A stretch of 64,000 bases of DNA from Bradyrhizobium japonicum USDA 6. GTDB lineage: Bacteria > Pseudomonadota > Alphaproteobacteria > Rhizobiales > Xanthobacteraceae. The notes under the pieces were generated by a model. That model did not search any database. It was not told where the DNA came from and saw only the letters and a list, made by a program, of their open reading frames with translations. Made by a program: the position numbers and the translations under genes. The stretch covers positions 4,876,001 through 4,940,000 of the forward strand of contig NC_017249.1 of the NCBI RefSeq assembly GCF_000284375.1, read 5' to 3'. Of this stretch, positions 13,394 through 22,173 are shown piece by piece; position 1 is the first letter of the stretch, and every line of letters begins with the position of its first letter.

Positions 13394-15805
13394 ATGTTAC
13401 GTTGTCATGCCCGCCGTGGCGTGAGCGCCGTCGCGGTCCAGGCCGCGCTGCTCGCGTCGTCGAGCGGAGTCTTTGCCCAAAGTACGAACTCGGAGCTGCC
13501 GGCGGTGACAGTTGAGGCGCCGCAGACTGGCCGTGCCAAACCAGCCACCCGGCCCTCGCGGCCGCGATCCGCTTCGGCCGGCCGCGCGGCGAGGCCCGTT
13601 ACGCCGAGTGCGGGCGTCAGCGCATCGACCCCAAACCGGGCCGTGACGGCCAGCGCGGCGCGAGACGGTCTCAATCAGGCGCCAACCGGCCAGACCGAGA
13701 CGACCATCTATCGCAGCCAGTTCGACAACCGGCCGGCGGTTACCGTGGCCGACGTGCTGCGCGAGAGCCCCGGCATATCGGTGAAGCAGGGCAACGGACC
13801 CCGCGATATCGGCATCTCGATCCGCGGCTCCAACGCCCGCAACGGCTTCGGCATCCGCAATCTCGTTATCTTCGATGACGGCTTCCCGGTCACGCAACCG
13901 GACGGGCTGTCCCGCAGTGACCTGATCGATCCGCGGGCCTACAGTGCGATAGATGTGATCCGCGGCCCGTCGTCGGCGCTCTACGGCAACTATGCCACCG
14001 GCGGCGCGCTCAATTTCCGCACCCGCCCGGGCGGCTCGATCGATGGCGCCGAATATGGCGTCGATGGCGGGAGTTTCGGCTACCTCAACAATTATTTTAC
14101 CTACGGCAAGAAGGTCGGCAATTTCGAGGGCTCGCTGTTTGCGAGTGACGCCCGCGGCGACGGCTTCATCGGCAATAGCTGGTACAATACCCAAACGGTC
14201 AATTTTCTCGGCACGCTGCAGGCCACGCCTGATGATCGCTTTACCGTCAAGTTCATCAACAACAATCTTGATACCCGCCTTCCGGTCCGCTCCTCGCTGA
14301 ACCAGTTCTATCGAAACCCTTTCCAGCAGGGCTGCGCGACCGGGGCTACCGCCGCACCGGGATGCGCGACGGTTCTGCTCAATAATAACGGCTTCAACAC
14401 AGTCGCGGGGACCGACAGGGAAACGGCGCTGCAAGCAGGGCTTGGTCGCAACGACCGCCGGACCATCGTCGGCGGGCGATGGGAGCACGATTTCGACAAT
14501 ACGACGACATGGCGAAATCAGTTCGTTTTCGACGACCGCAACATCAGTCAGCCCACGGGTGGCACCAGCGCCATCGGCGACTTTCCATCGTACAATTACA
14601 TGAGCGACATCACCAAGCGCGGTGAAATCTTCGGGATGGATTCGACCACCTATTTCGGTGGCTTTTACAATACTCTGACGGCATCGAGCGACACGAGATT
14701 CGTGATGCCGGGTGGTAACGCGACGCTGGGCAGACTCCAGAGCAATACGTTCAGCGACACCTCGAATTACGGCGTGCGTGCGCGCGAGGAACTCAAGCTG
14801 ACGCCGCAACTGACCGCTGTTGCCGGGATCGGATGGGAAACCACCATTCTGAAGGGACTAAATACGGCATACACCTACACGGGAGCCGCGGGCATAACGA
14901 CGACGAATCTCACCGCGACTGACCGGCAATTTCAGAATACGGCTCCCGAACTGGCGCTGGTCTACAAATTGAACCCCGAGTGGCAGTTTCGCGGCCGCGT
15001 CGCTACGGGCTACGGAACGCCGCAGGTCACCAACCTGTTCATCGTTTCGGACGGCACAGCCGGCAATAACACCCAGCTCCAGACGCAAAAGAATCTCGGC
15101 TACGATCTTGGCTTCGATTGGACTCCAAACACCGCGCTCAAATTCAGTGCGACCGGCTTCTACGAGTTTTTCCGTAACGAACTGGTGAGCCAGGCGACAC
15201 AGGTGGCCGGCGTCAGCTTCATGTTCAACGCGCCACGATCCGAGCATCGCGGTGTCGAGCTTGCCGCTGACTGGAAGTTCCTTCCAGGCTGGCGATTCAC
15301 GGCGGCGTATACCTATCTCGATCAATTCTACACCGAATACACGGAAAACCTCAGAAGCCCCGGCGTCGGTGGAACGGTCTTCAGCTTCAATCGTGCGAGC
15401 AACAAGATTCCCGGAATCTCGCCGAACGAGTTAACCGCGCGACTTGGCTATGACGAGTTTTCGGGGTCGCTTGCCGGCCTCGGCGCGTTCGTCGAAGTGC
15501 AGTGGAAGGATTCCTTCTGGATGGACAACGCCAATCTCTTGAAGGCGCCCGGTTACGAACTGGTCAATCTCAACGTGCACTACAAGACGGACCTCCAGTC
15601 CGACCACTTCAAGTCACTGAACGTCTATTTTGAAGTCAGGAACGTGTTTGACCGGACCTATGTGGCTTCGGCGAACAATATTGCGAATACGGTGCAAGGC
15701 ACGGGCATCCAGGACGGAGCGATCGCTTTGGCGAATACGACCAATTCGATCTACGCCGGCTCGCCGCGCGCGTTCTTCGCCGGAATGAAGCTGGCGTTCA
15801 AATGA
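13394..15805 (+). CDS. TonB-dependent outer-membrane receptor, probably for copper
   Basis: An 803-residue receptor. A signal peptide (MLRCHARRGVSAVAVQAALL to SGVFAQ) is followed by a TonB-box-like LPAVTVEAP, a low-complexity Arg/Ala/Pro linker, a plug domain (ADVLRESPGISVKQG, ISIRGSNARNGFGIRN, VIRGPSSALYGNYATGGALN) and a barrel ending in a C-terminal FAGMKLAFK. It imports a substrate across the outer membrane with TonB energy. The operon contains only copper-related partners (PCuAC, YcnI, CopCD, DUF2946), so copper or a copper complex is the likely ligand. Translation is probably gated by the stem-loop at 13303-13387. Confidence 0.88.
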   Translation: MLRCHARRGVSAVAVQAALLASSSGVFAQSTNSELPAVTVEAPQTGRAKPATRPSRPRSASAGRAARPVTPSAGVSASTPNRAVTASAARDGLNQAPTGQTETTIYRSQFDNRPAVTVADVLRESPGISVKQGNGPRDIGISIRGSNARNGFGIRNLVIFDDGFPVTQPDGLSRSDLIDPRAYSAIDVIRGPSSALYGNYATGGALNFRTRPGGSIDGAEYGVDGGSFGYLNNYFTYGKKVGNFEGSLFASDARGDGFIGNSWYNTQTVNFLGTLQATPDDRFTVKFINNNLDTRLPVRSSLNQFYRNPFQQGCATGATAAPGCATVLLNNNGFNTVAGTDRETALQAGLGRNDRRTIVGGRWEHDFDNTTTWRNQFVFDDRNISQPTGGTSAIGDFPSYNYMSDITKRGEIFGMDSTTYFGGFYNTLTASSDTRFVMPGGNATLGRLQSNTFSDTSNYGVRAREELKLTPQLTAVAGIGWETTILKGLNTAYTYTGAAGITTTNLTATDRQFQNTAPELALVYKLNPEWQFRGRVATGYGTPQVTNLFIVSDGTAGNNTQLQTQKNLGYDLGFDWTPNTALKFSATGFYEFFRNELVSQATQVAGVSFMFNAPRSEHRGVELAADWKFLPGWRFTAAYTYLDQFYTEYTENLRSPGVGGTVFSFNRASNKIPGISPNELTARLGYDEFSGSLAGLGAFVEVQWKDSFWMDNANLLKAPGYELVNLNVHYKTDLQSDHFKSLNVYFEVRNVFDRTYVASANNIANTVQGTGIQDGAIALANTTNSIYAGSPRAFFAGMKLAFK

Positions 15806-15834
15806 TCGAGCAACACTGCAGGAGGAGGAAAGCC

Positions 15835-17049
15835 ATGCTACGAATGAGCCTGCTCGCGACGCTCGTCCTTTTGCTTTGCCAAGACGCAGCGCATGCGCAA
15901 ATGAGCCATCATCAGCATGCCTCCGAAGCGGCGTGCGAGGAGCCGACATTGCGCTGCGCAACCAAGGTGACGCCCGCATTCGGACCGGATGGAACGCTGT
16001 GGCTCGTCTGGATGGCGGGCGGGCAAGTGTCGGTTGCGAGCTCGCCGGATGCGGGGCGGAGTTTCTCGACCCCCACTCAGGTCACGACGACGCGGCTGAA
16101 TCTCGACTGGGGCCCGGATGCCCGGCCAAAGATCGTGGTCGATCGCAAGGGTGGCATCGCGCTCGCATTCTCGATCTTCAGGGATGAGGCCTTCAACGGT
16201 CAGGTGCTCTACACGCGCTCGGCCGATGGCGGAAAGAGCTTTGCTGATCTGAAGCCGATCACCGCCAGCAACGAGAGCCAGCGTTTCGAGGCGCTGGCGC
16301 TCGATCAGGATGGAACGGTGTTTGCGGCGTGGCTGGACAAGCGCAATCGCGTTTTTGCGAAGGAGGCGGGACAGAAGTACGAGGGAGCGGGGCTGTTCTT
16401 CACCTCGTCCAGCGACGGCGGCACCACCTACCCAGAAGCAAAGCTGGCGCGCGAAGGCACCTGCGAATGCTGCCGGTTGGGACTGACATTCGCGGCGCCC
16501 GGGCGGCCGGCCGTGATCTTCAGAAACATTTTTGACGGCGGCGTACGTGACCACGCGGTCATGACCTTCGCCGACGTCTCGACGCCGGGTGAGATCCGTC
16601 GGGTCAGCAATGACGACTGGCAGATCAACGCCTGTCCGCATCACGGACCGAGCCTCACCGTTGCGCCGAACGGGACCTATCACGTCGCGTGGTACACGAA
16701 CGGCAAGGCGCGCAAGGGACTGTTCTACGCCCACTCGCGCGACGAAGGCCGCACCTTCTCCGCGCCCATGGCGCTGGGGCAGCCGGGCCGCAATCCGACG
16801 CGTCCTTACGTGCTCGCTTGCGCGGCGGGAACGGTGATGGTCTGGAAGGAGTTCGACGGCGAGAAGACCTCGGTCCAGATGATGATTTCCCGCGACGACG
16901 GCGAGAGCTGGTCGCCGCCGAAGACGATATCGAGCACGACCGACACATCCGATCATCCCTTGCTCGTTTCCAATGGCCAACAGGTCTATTTGTCATGGAT
17001 GACGAAAGCGGATGGCTATCGGCTCACAGCAATCGAGGACCAGCCATGA
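15835..17049 (+). CDS. Exported BNR/Asp-box propeller protein of the copper operon
   Basis: A 404-residue secreted protein with a signal peptide ending AHAQ. At least five Asp-box motifs mark a sialidase-type beta-propeller: SSPDAGRSF, RSADGGKSF, SSSDGGTTY, HSRDEGRTF and ISRDDGESW. No sialidase Arg triad is evident. Potential metal ligands are conspicuous: MSHHQHASEAACEE at the mature N-terminus, CECC near residue 210 and CPHH near residue 266. A periplasmic copper-binding or scaffold role is more likely than glycoside hydrolysis. AGGAGGAGG precedes ATG 15835. Its stop overlaps the next start (ATGA). Confidence 0.8.
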   Translation: MLRMSLLATLVLLLCQDAAHAQMSHHQHASEAACEEPTLRCATKVTPAFGPDGTLWLVWMAGGQVSVASSPDAGRSFSTPTQVTTTRLNLDWGPDARPKIVVDRKGGIALAFSIFRDEAFNGQVLYTRSADGGKSFADLKPITASNESQRFEALALDQDGTVFAAWLDKRNRVFAKEAGQKYEGAGLFFTSSSDGGTTYPEAKLAREGTCECCRLGLTFAAPGRPAVIFRNIFDGGVRDHAVMTFADVSTPGEIRRVSNDDWQINACPHHGPSLTVAPNGTYHVAWYTNGKARKGLFYAHSRDEGRTFSAPMALGQPGRNPTRPYVLACAAGTVMVWKEFDGEKTSVQMMISRDDGESWSPPKTISSTTDTSDHPLLVSNGQQVYLSWMTKADGYRLTAIEDQP

Positions 17050-17543
17050 GACGTCGATTTGCAGGCATTCTGGGTCTGGGTATACTGATCGCGTCAGCGG
17101 CTACGCCGGGAGCGGCGCCGGCTCTGAAACCGTTCGAGCGCGGCAGCTGGCAAGGCGTCCTCAGGGGGCATGCGGGCCGCCCGACGCTCGTGCATTTCTG
17201 GGGCGTGACCTGCGGGCCCTGCAAGGTCGAGCTGCCGTTGCTCGGGCAGTTTGCGAAGGACCATCCCGGGATCGACGTGGTCACGATCAGCGCCGATCTC
17301 GTGCCGAACCTGCCCGCGGCAACGCAGTCGATGCTTGACAAGGCGGGGCTGTCGTCGACCGAGAACTTCATCTTCAACGATGGTTTTGTCGAACGTTTGA
17401 GGTTCGAGATCGATCCCGCCTGGCAGGGCGACATTCCCCGGACCATGCTCATCTCCCGGGACGGGACAATCACGACGATCGAGGGCTCGGCCGAGATGGC
17501 CGATCTCGAAAAATGGTCGGGCCAACAGCTCGCCACACACTGA
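17046..17543 (+). CDS. Periplasmic TlpA-like thioredoxin
   Basis: A 165-residue thioredoxin-fold protein with an N-terminal signal (MRRRFAGILGLGILIASAA). The active site reads WGVTCGPCKVELP, a CxxC redox motif in the TlpA/ResA context, and the cis-Pro loop is DIPRTMLISRDG. TlpA-type proteins reduce cysteines of copper chaperones and of the CuA site of oxidases, so it may keep the Cys-containing partners of this operon reduced. The ATG overlaps the propeller stop, indicating translational coupling. PCuAC follows after 29 bases. Confidence 0.85.
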   Translation: MRRRFAGILGLGILIASAATPGAAPALKPFERGSWQGVLRGHAGRPTLVHFWGVTCGPCKVELPLLGQFAKDHPGIDVVTISADLVPNLPAATQSMLDKAGLSSTENFIFNDGFVERLRFEIDPAWQGDIPRTMLISRDGTITTIEGSAEMADLEKWSGQQLATH

Positions 17544-17572
17544 CATTCAATCTGCAAACGGGAAATACCGAT

Positions 17573-18094
17573 ATGAAGACCATGTTAAAAGATGTGCTGC
17601 TCGCTGCGTTCGCTCTCATGCTCTGCGCAGCACCAGCGGCGGCCGAGGACGTCAAGGCCGGCGATCTCGTCATCTCGCAGGCCTGGAGCCGGGCGACGCC
17701 CGGTGGCGCCAAGGTGGCCGGCGGTTATCTCACCATCGAGAACAAGGGGACAACGGCGGACAGGCTGGTCAGCGTTTCCGCCGACATCGCGGGGAAGACC
17801 GAGGTCCATGAGATGGCGATGGACAACGGTGTGATGAAGATGCGTCCGCTCGATAAGGGGCTTGTGATCGACGCCGGCAAGACGGTGAAGCTCGCGCCCG
17901 GCGGCAATCATCTGATGCTCCAGGAGCTGAAGGGTCCGTTCAAGCAGGGTGACAAGGTCCCGGTGACGCTGGAGTTCGAGAAGGCCGGCAAGGTCGCCGT
18001 CTCCCTCGACGTCCAGGGCGTCGGCGCGCAGGCGCCCGGCGACGGCGGGCACATGATGAAGAAAATGCCGGATCATTCGGGAATGAAGATGTGA
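17573..18094 (+). CDS. PCuAC-type periplasmic copper chaperone
   Basis: A 173-residue exported protein with signal ending APAAAE. It shows the copper motif of the PCuAC family (DUF461, PF04314): His79 in VHEM, Met90 ten residues on, and His113-Leu-Met115 after 22 residues. PCuAC binds Cu(I) and passes it to cytochrome oxidase assembly factors. The C-terminus adds a His/Met-rich tail (HMMKKMPDHSGMKM), a second likely copper site. Its stop shares bases with the next start (TGATG). Confidence 0.9.
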   Translation: MKTMLKDVLLAAFALMLCAAPAAAEDVKAGDLVISQAWSRATPGGAKVAGGYLTIENKGTTADRLVSVSADIAGKTEVHEMAMDNGVMKMRPLDKGLVIDAGKTVKLAPGGNHLMLQELKGPFKQGDKVPVTLEFEKAGKVAVSLDVQGVGAQAPGDGGHMMKKMPDHSGMKM

Positions 18095-18528
18095 TGAAAC
18101 AGATCAAGTCTCCGATGACCTCGCGTCGATCCCTCACAGGCCTTGTGCTCGCGATGGCTGCGTTGCTGTCGGTTGCCGCGACACCGGTTGCGGCGGCGAC
18201 GGACGACGACAGCTTCTTCACGCATCTGCACACCGAGAAGGCCATGGCCAATGTCGCGGTCTCGCCGGGCCGCGCCGGCCCGGTCGAGATCGCCATCCAG
18301 CTCGAAACCACGGACGAGACGCCGCTCGCGGCGAGAGCCGTGTCGGTGACGCTCGTGGACACGCAGTCCGGCCGGAAGCTCGCGCCGGTCGAGGCTTCGC
18401 GCGACGGCGAGGACAGCTGGCACGTGAAGGTCGCGCAATTGACGCCCGGACGCTGGATGCTGGGTCTCGGAATTTCGATCTCCGAGGCCGATCATGTCAG
18501 CGTGGAATCGCCGATCCTGATTAAATGA
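18094..18528 (+). CDS. YtkA-like exported protein
   Basis: A 144-residue secreted protein with a Sec signal (SRRSLTGLVLAMAALL). The mature domain (HLHTEKAMANVAVSPGRAG to the C-terminus) is a beta-sandwich of the YtkA/FixH-like type. It is clearly related to the last 100 residues of the CopC-CopD fusion in the same operon, which contains IHIHSDKAMFQVLVSPGKAG, so one arose by duplication. The conserved HxHxxKAM motif could bind copper. GTG 18091 is an alternative start; ATG 18094 overlaps the preceding stop. Confidence 0.72.
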   Translation: MKQIKSPMTSRRSLTGLVLAMAALLSVAATPVAAATDDDSFFTHLHTEKAMANVAVSPGRAGPVEIAIQLETTDETPLAARAVSVTLVDTQSGRKLAPVEASRDGEDSWHVKVAQLTPGRWMLGLGISISEADHVSVESPILIK

Positions 18529-18548
18529 CGTTGTCGAAGGGGCCAAAC

Positions 18549-19067
18549 ATGTCGAAGAAATCCTGCCTGTTCCTGATCGCCGCGCTGGCCGCGTCGCCGG
18601 CATCGGCGCATATCACGCTCGAGACCAAGCAGGCGACGGTTGGTTCCTACTACAAGGCCGTCTTCGCCGTGCCGCACGGCTGCGCGGGTTCGCCCACGGT
18701 GAAGATCAGGGTGCAGATTCCGGAAGGCGTGATTGCGGTGAAGCCGATGCCAAAGGCGGGCTGGAGCGTCGATGTCGTCGAAGGCAAGTACGCCAATGAA
18801 TACGACTATCACGGCAACAAGCTTGGCTCCGGCGTCAGGGAGGTGGCCTGGTCCGGCGGCAAGCTGCCGGATCACAACTACGACGAGTTCGTCATCAGCA
18901 GCTTCCTGACCAACAGCCTGAAGCCGGACACGACGCTGTATTTCCCTGTCGTCCAGGAGTGCGAGACCGGCGTCAGCCGCTGGATCGAGATCCCGGCGGA
19001 CGGGGCGGGGCATTCGCACGAGGGCAAGTCGCCGGCGCCGGGCGTGAAGCTCCTGTCAAAGCCCTGA
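18549..19067 (+). CDS. YcnI-like DUF1775 copper-binding protein
   Basis: A 172-residue exported protein. Signal cleavage after ASPASA leaves a mature N-terminal His (HITLETKQATVGSYYKAVFAV), which is the copper-ligating residue in the YcnI family (DUF1775). The conserved HGCAGSPTVKIRVQIPEG segment and a tryptophan in KAGWSVDV also match. YcnI proteins act with CopC/CopD-type YcnJ in copper acquisition. The stop overlaps the CopCD start as TGATG, and the two families are often neighbours. Confidence 0.88.
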   Translation: MSKKSCLFLIAALAASPASAHITLETKQATVGSYYKAVFAVPHGCAGSPTVKIRVQIPEGVIAVKPMPKAGWSVDVVEGKYANEYDYHGNKLGSGVREVAWSGGKLPDHNYDEFVISSFLTNSLKPDTTLYFPVVQECETGVSRWIEIPADGAGHSHEGKSPAPGVKLLSKP

Positions 19068-20629
19068 TGCGCCTGCTCGCCGCGCTCGCGACGCTCCTCT
19101 GCGTTGTCGGCTTCGCGACCGGCGCGTCTGCGCATGCGGCGCTGGTCGCGGTCGAGCCGGCGAGCGGCAGCATGCTTGCGAGCGCGCCGAAGGCGGTGGA
19201 GTTGCGCTTCAACGAGGCGGTGACGCCGGGCGCGATCCAATTGATCGATGGCGCGGGCAGGGCGCGGGACGATGCGCGCGTCAGCGCGTCGGGCGAAACG
19301 ATCTCGGTCGCGATGCCGCCAGACCTGCCGCAGGGCACTGCGGTCGTCAGCTATCGCGTGATCTCGCAGGACGGCCATCCCGTCGCGGGATCGGTGATCT
19401 TCTCAATCGGCATGCCGACGGGGACGCAACCTCCCGCCAATGCGGATCGCGGGTTGAGCGCGCTGATCTGGCTGGCGCGGGTCGGTCTGTATCTTGGGTT
19501 GTTCGTCGGTGTCGGAGGCGTGTTCTTTGCGCGCTGGGTTGCGTGGTCGACGACGGGCATGACCGTTCCACGCGTAGCGCTCGCCATCGGCATTCCGAGC
19601 GCCACTGCGTCCGTTGGCGCGTTGGGCCTCGATCTCCTCGGGCTGCCGCCGGCGGCTCTCGCGACGGCTGCCCCGTGGAAGGTCGCGTTCGCGACCAGCG
19701 CCGGCCCCGCGCTGCTGGTTGCGATTGCCGCGATGCTGCTCGCGTTGATGGCGCTGCGCAGCGGATGGTATGCGCGCGCTCTCGCGATCATCGCGCTGGT
19801 CGGCGTCGGTCTGTCGCTTGCCATGACCGGGCACGCCGCGACGGCCCCGCCAGAGGCGTTGACCCGGCCGGCGATCTTTCTGCACGGCCTCGGCGTCACC
19901 ATCTGGATCGGTGCTCTCGCGCCGCTGGTCGCGCTGGTGTCGAAGCCGACGACTGCGACGCTCCCCGTCGTGAACCGCTTTTCCCGCATCGCTGCGCTGG
20001 CGGTCGGCGTGCTGGCCTTGACCGGCCTCGCGCTCGCGATCGTTCAGCTCGAAAAGCCGGTCGCGCTGGTCGAGACCCGCTACGGACTCATTCTCTCGAT
20101 CAAGCTTGCATTGGTCACGGGATTGCTGGCGCTCGCCGCGCTCAATCGGTTCAGGCTTACACCGGCCCTGGCCCGGGACGAGAGTGGGACGCCCGCGCTC
20201 AAGCGCTCGATCCTGCTGGAGGGCGCGATCGCACTCGCCATCCTTGCCGTCGTCGCCGGCTGGCGCTTCACCCCGCCACCGCGGACGATCATTCCCGAGA
20301 CGCCTTTGGCGATCCACATCCACAGCGACAAGGCGATGTTCCAGGTTCTAGTCTCGCCGGGCAAGGCCGGGCTCGACGATTTCGTGCTCCAGCTCATGAC
20401 CGGCGAGGCCACGCCGCTGATCGCGAAGGAGGTGACGCTGACCCTGAGCCTGCCGGAGCGCGGCATCGAGCCGATGGAGCGGGGCGCCTCGCTTGGGCCG
20501 GACGGCTACTGGCACGTGCGCAAGGTCGAGCTTCCGTTTGCGGGGCGGTGGCATGTGCGGATCGACGCGCTGGTGACCGATTTCGAGAAGGTCACGCTGG
20601 AGGACGAGCTCGATCTGGGGCTGCCTTAA
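19067..20629 (+). CDS. CopC-CopD fusion copper transporter with YtkA-like tail
   Basis: A 520-residue protein in three parts. Residues 1-22 are a signal peptide; the CopC domain starts with mature His (HAALVAVEPASGSML, then VSYRVISQDGHPVAGS), consistent with a histidine-type copper site. Residues about 140-405 form the CopD part with roughly eight membrane spans. Residues about 412-520 are a periplasmic YtkA-like domain similar to the small protein at 18094. The arrangement is like YcnJ and fits copper uptake through the inner membrane. It is the last gene of the operon before the hairpin at 20688. Confidence 0.85.
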   Translation: MRLLAALATLLCVVGFATGASAHAALVAVEPASGSMLASAPKAVELRFNEAVTPGAIQLIDGAGRARDDARVSASGETISVAMPPDLPQGTAVVSYRVISQDGHPVAGSVIFSIGMPTGTQPPANADRGLSALIWLARVGLYLGLFVGVGGVFFARWVAWSTTGMTVPRVALAIGIPSATASVGALGLDLLGLPPAALATAAPWKVAFATSAGPALLVAIAAMLLALMALRSGWYARALAIIALVGVGLSLAMTGHAATAPPEALTRPAIFLHGLGVTIWIGALAPLVALVSKPTTATLPVVNRFSRIAALAVGVLALTGLALAIVQLEKPVALVETRYGLILSIKLALVTGLLALAALNRFRLTPALARDESGTPALKRSILLEGAIALAILAVVAGWRFTPPPRTIIPETPLAIHIHSDKAMFQVLVSPGKAGLDDFVLQLMTGEATPLIAKEVTLTLSLPERGIEPMERGASLGPDGYWHVRKVELPFAGRWHVRIDALVTDFEKVTLEDELDLGLP

Positions 20630-20687
20630 AGCGCGCCGGTGCAGTTCATGCTGAACCTGAAGGCAACGGAAAAATGACAGGAATTTC

Positions 20688-20705
20688 GCCGCCTTAGCGG
20701 CTTTT
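20688..20705 (+). terminator. Terminator of the copper operon
   Basis: GCCGC and GCGGC arms close a four-base loop and are followed by TTTT. It lies 59 bases after the CopCD stop and before proS. Confidence 0.7.
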
Positions 20706-20780
20706 CCTCATTCCCGGTCTTGTGTTTTCGCTCCCAATCCGCTTTCACTGCAGGCGATCACTGATTCCCAGAGTATTGCC

Positions 20781-22100
20781 ATGCGGTTGTCGCGATTCTT
20801 TCTGCCCATCCTGAAGGAAAATCCGAAAGAGGCGGAGATCGTCTCGCATCGGCTGATGCTGCGCGCCGGCATGATCCGGCAGGAGGCGGCCGGCATCTAT
20901 GCCTGGCTGCCACTCGGCTTCCGCGTGCTGAAGAAGATCGAGCAGATCGTGCGCGAGGAGCAGGACCGCTCCGGCGCGCTGGAACTCTTGATGCCGACGC
21001 TCCAGCTCGCGGACCTCTGGCGCGAGAGCGGCCGTTACGACGCCTACGGCCCCGAAATGCTGCGCATCGCCGATCGCCATAAGCGCGAGCTGCTGTACGG
21101 GCCGACCAACGAGGAAATGATCACCGAGATCTTCCGCGCCTACGTCAAGTCCTACAAGAACCTGCCGCTCAACCTCTATCATATCCAATGGAAATTCCGC
21201 GACGAGCAGCGTCCGCGCTTCGGCGTGATGCGCGGTCGCGAGTTCCTGATGAAGGACGCCTATTCCTTCGACCTCAACGAGGCCGCTGCGCGCGTCGCCT
21301 ACAACAAGATGTTCGTCGCCTATTTGCGCACCTTCGCGCGGATGGGCCTGAAGGCGATCCCGATGCGCGCCGAGACCGGCCCGATCGGCGGCGATCTCAG
21401 CCATGAGTTCATCGTGCTTGCGGAGACCGGTGAATCCGGTGTGTTCATCAATCGCGATGTGCTGGACCTGCCGGTGCCGGGCGAGGACGTCGACTATGAC
21501 AGCGACCTGACGCCGATCATCAAGCAATGGACCTCGGTCTATGCGGCGACGGAAGACGTGCACGACGCCGCGCGCTTCGAGCAGGAAGTGCCTACCGACA
21601 AGCGGGTGAACACCCGCGGCATCGAGGTCGGGCAGATCTTCTATTTCGGCACGAAATATTCCGACGCGATGAAGGCGCTGGTTGCAGGCCCCGACGGTGT
21701 CGACGTGCCGATCCATGGCGGCTCCTACGGCGTCGGCGTCTCGCGCCTGCTGGGCGCCATCATCGAGGCCTGCCATGACGATGCCGGCATCAAATGGCCG
21801 GAGGCTGTGGCCCCGTTCCGCGTGTCGATTCTCAACCTCAAGCAGGGCGATGCCGCGGTCGATGCGGCCTGCGAGAAGCTCTACGCCGAGCTCACCGCCA
21901 AGGGCGTCGACGTGCTCTACGACGACACCGACCAGCGGGCCGGCGCCAAATTCGCCGCCGCCGACCTGATCGGCATCCCCTGGCAGATCATGATCGGGCC
22001 GAAGGGCCTCGCCGAGGGCAAGGTCGAGATCAAGAAGCGCAGTGACGGCTCGCGCGAGACGATGTCGCCTGCGGACGCGGTCGCCCGGCTGGTCGGTTGA
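20781..22100 (+). CDS. proS: Prolyl-tRNA synthetase
   Basis: A 439-residue class II synthetase that charges tRNA-Pro. It starts [20 protein letters not shown], has motif 1/2 segments [18 protein letters not shown] and [23 protein letters not shown], and motif 3 in [17 protein letters not shown]. The shortened insertion region and the total length are those of the alphaproteobacterial ProS type, which lacks the editing insertion of the longer E. coli form. It is followed by lolC and lolD on the same strand. Confidence 0.95.
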   Translation: MRLSRFFLPILKENPKEAEIVSHRLMLRAGMIRQEAAGIYAWLPLGFRVLKKIEQIVREEQDRSGALELLMPTLQLADLWRESGRYDAYGPEMLRIADRHKRELLYGPTNEEMITEIFRAYVKSYKNLPLNLYHIQWKFRDEQRPRFGVMRGREFLMKDAYSFDLNEAAARVAYNKMFVAYLRTFARMGLKAIPMRAETGPIGGDLSHEFIVLAETGESGVFINRDVLDLPVPGEDVDYDSDLTPIIKQWTSVYAATEDVHDAARFEQEVPTDKRVNTRGIEVGQIFYFGTKYSDAMKALVAGPDGVDVPIHGGSYGVGVSRLLGAIIEACHDDAGIKWPEAVAPFRVSILNLKQGDAAVDAACEKLYAELTAKGVDVLYDDTDQRAGAKFAAADLIGIPWQIMIGPKGLAEGKVEIKKRSDGSRETMSPADAVARLVG

Positions 22101-22173
22101 ATATTGTTCATCGCGCGATATCGCGGCCGCCAATCCGGCCACAATTGACCCCGAATCATGGGATTATCGAGCG

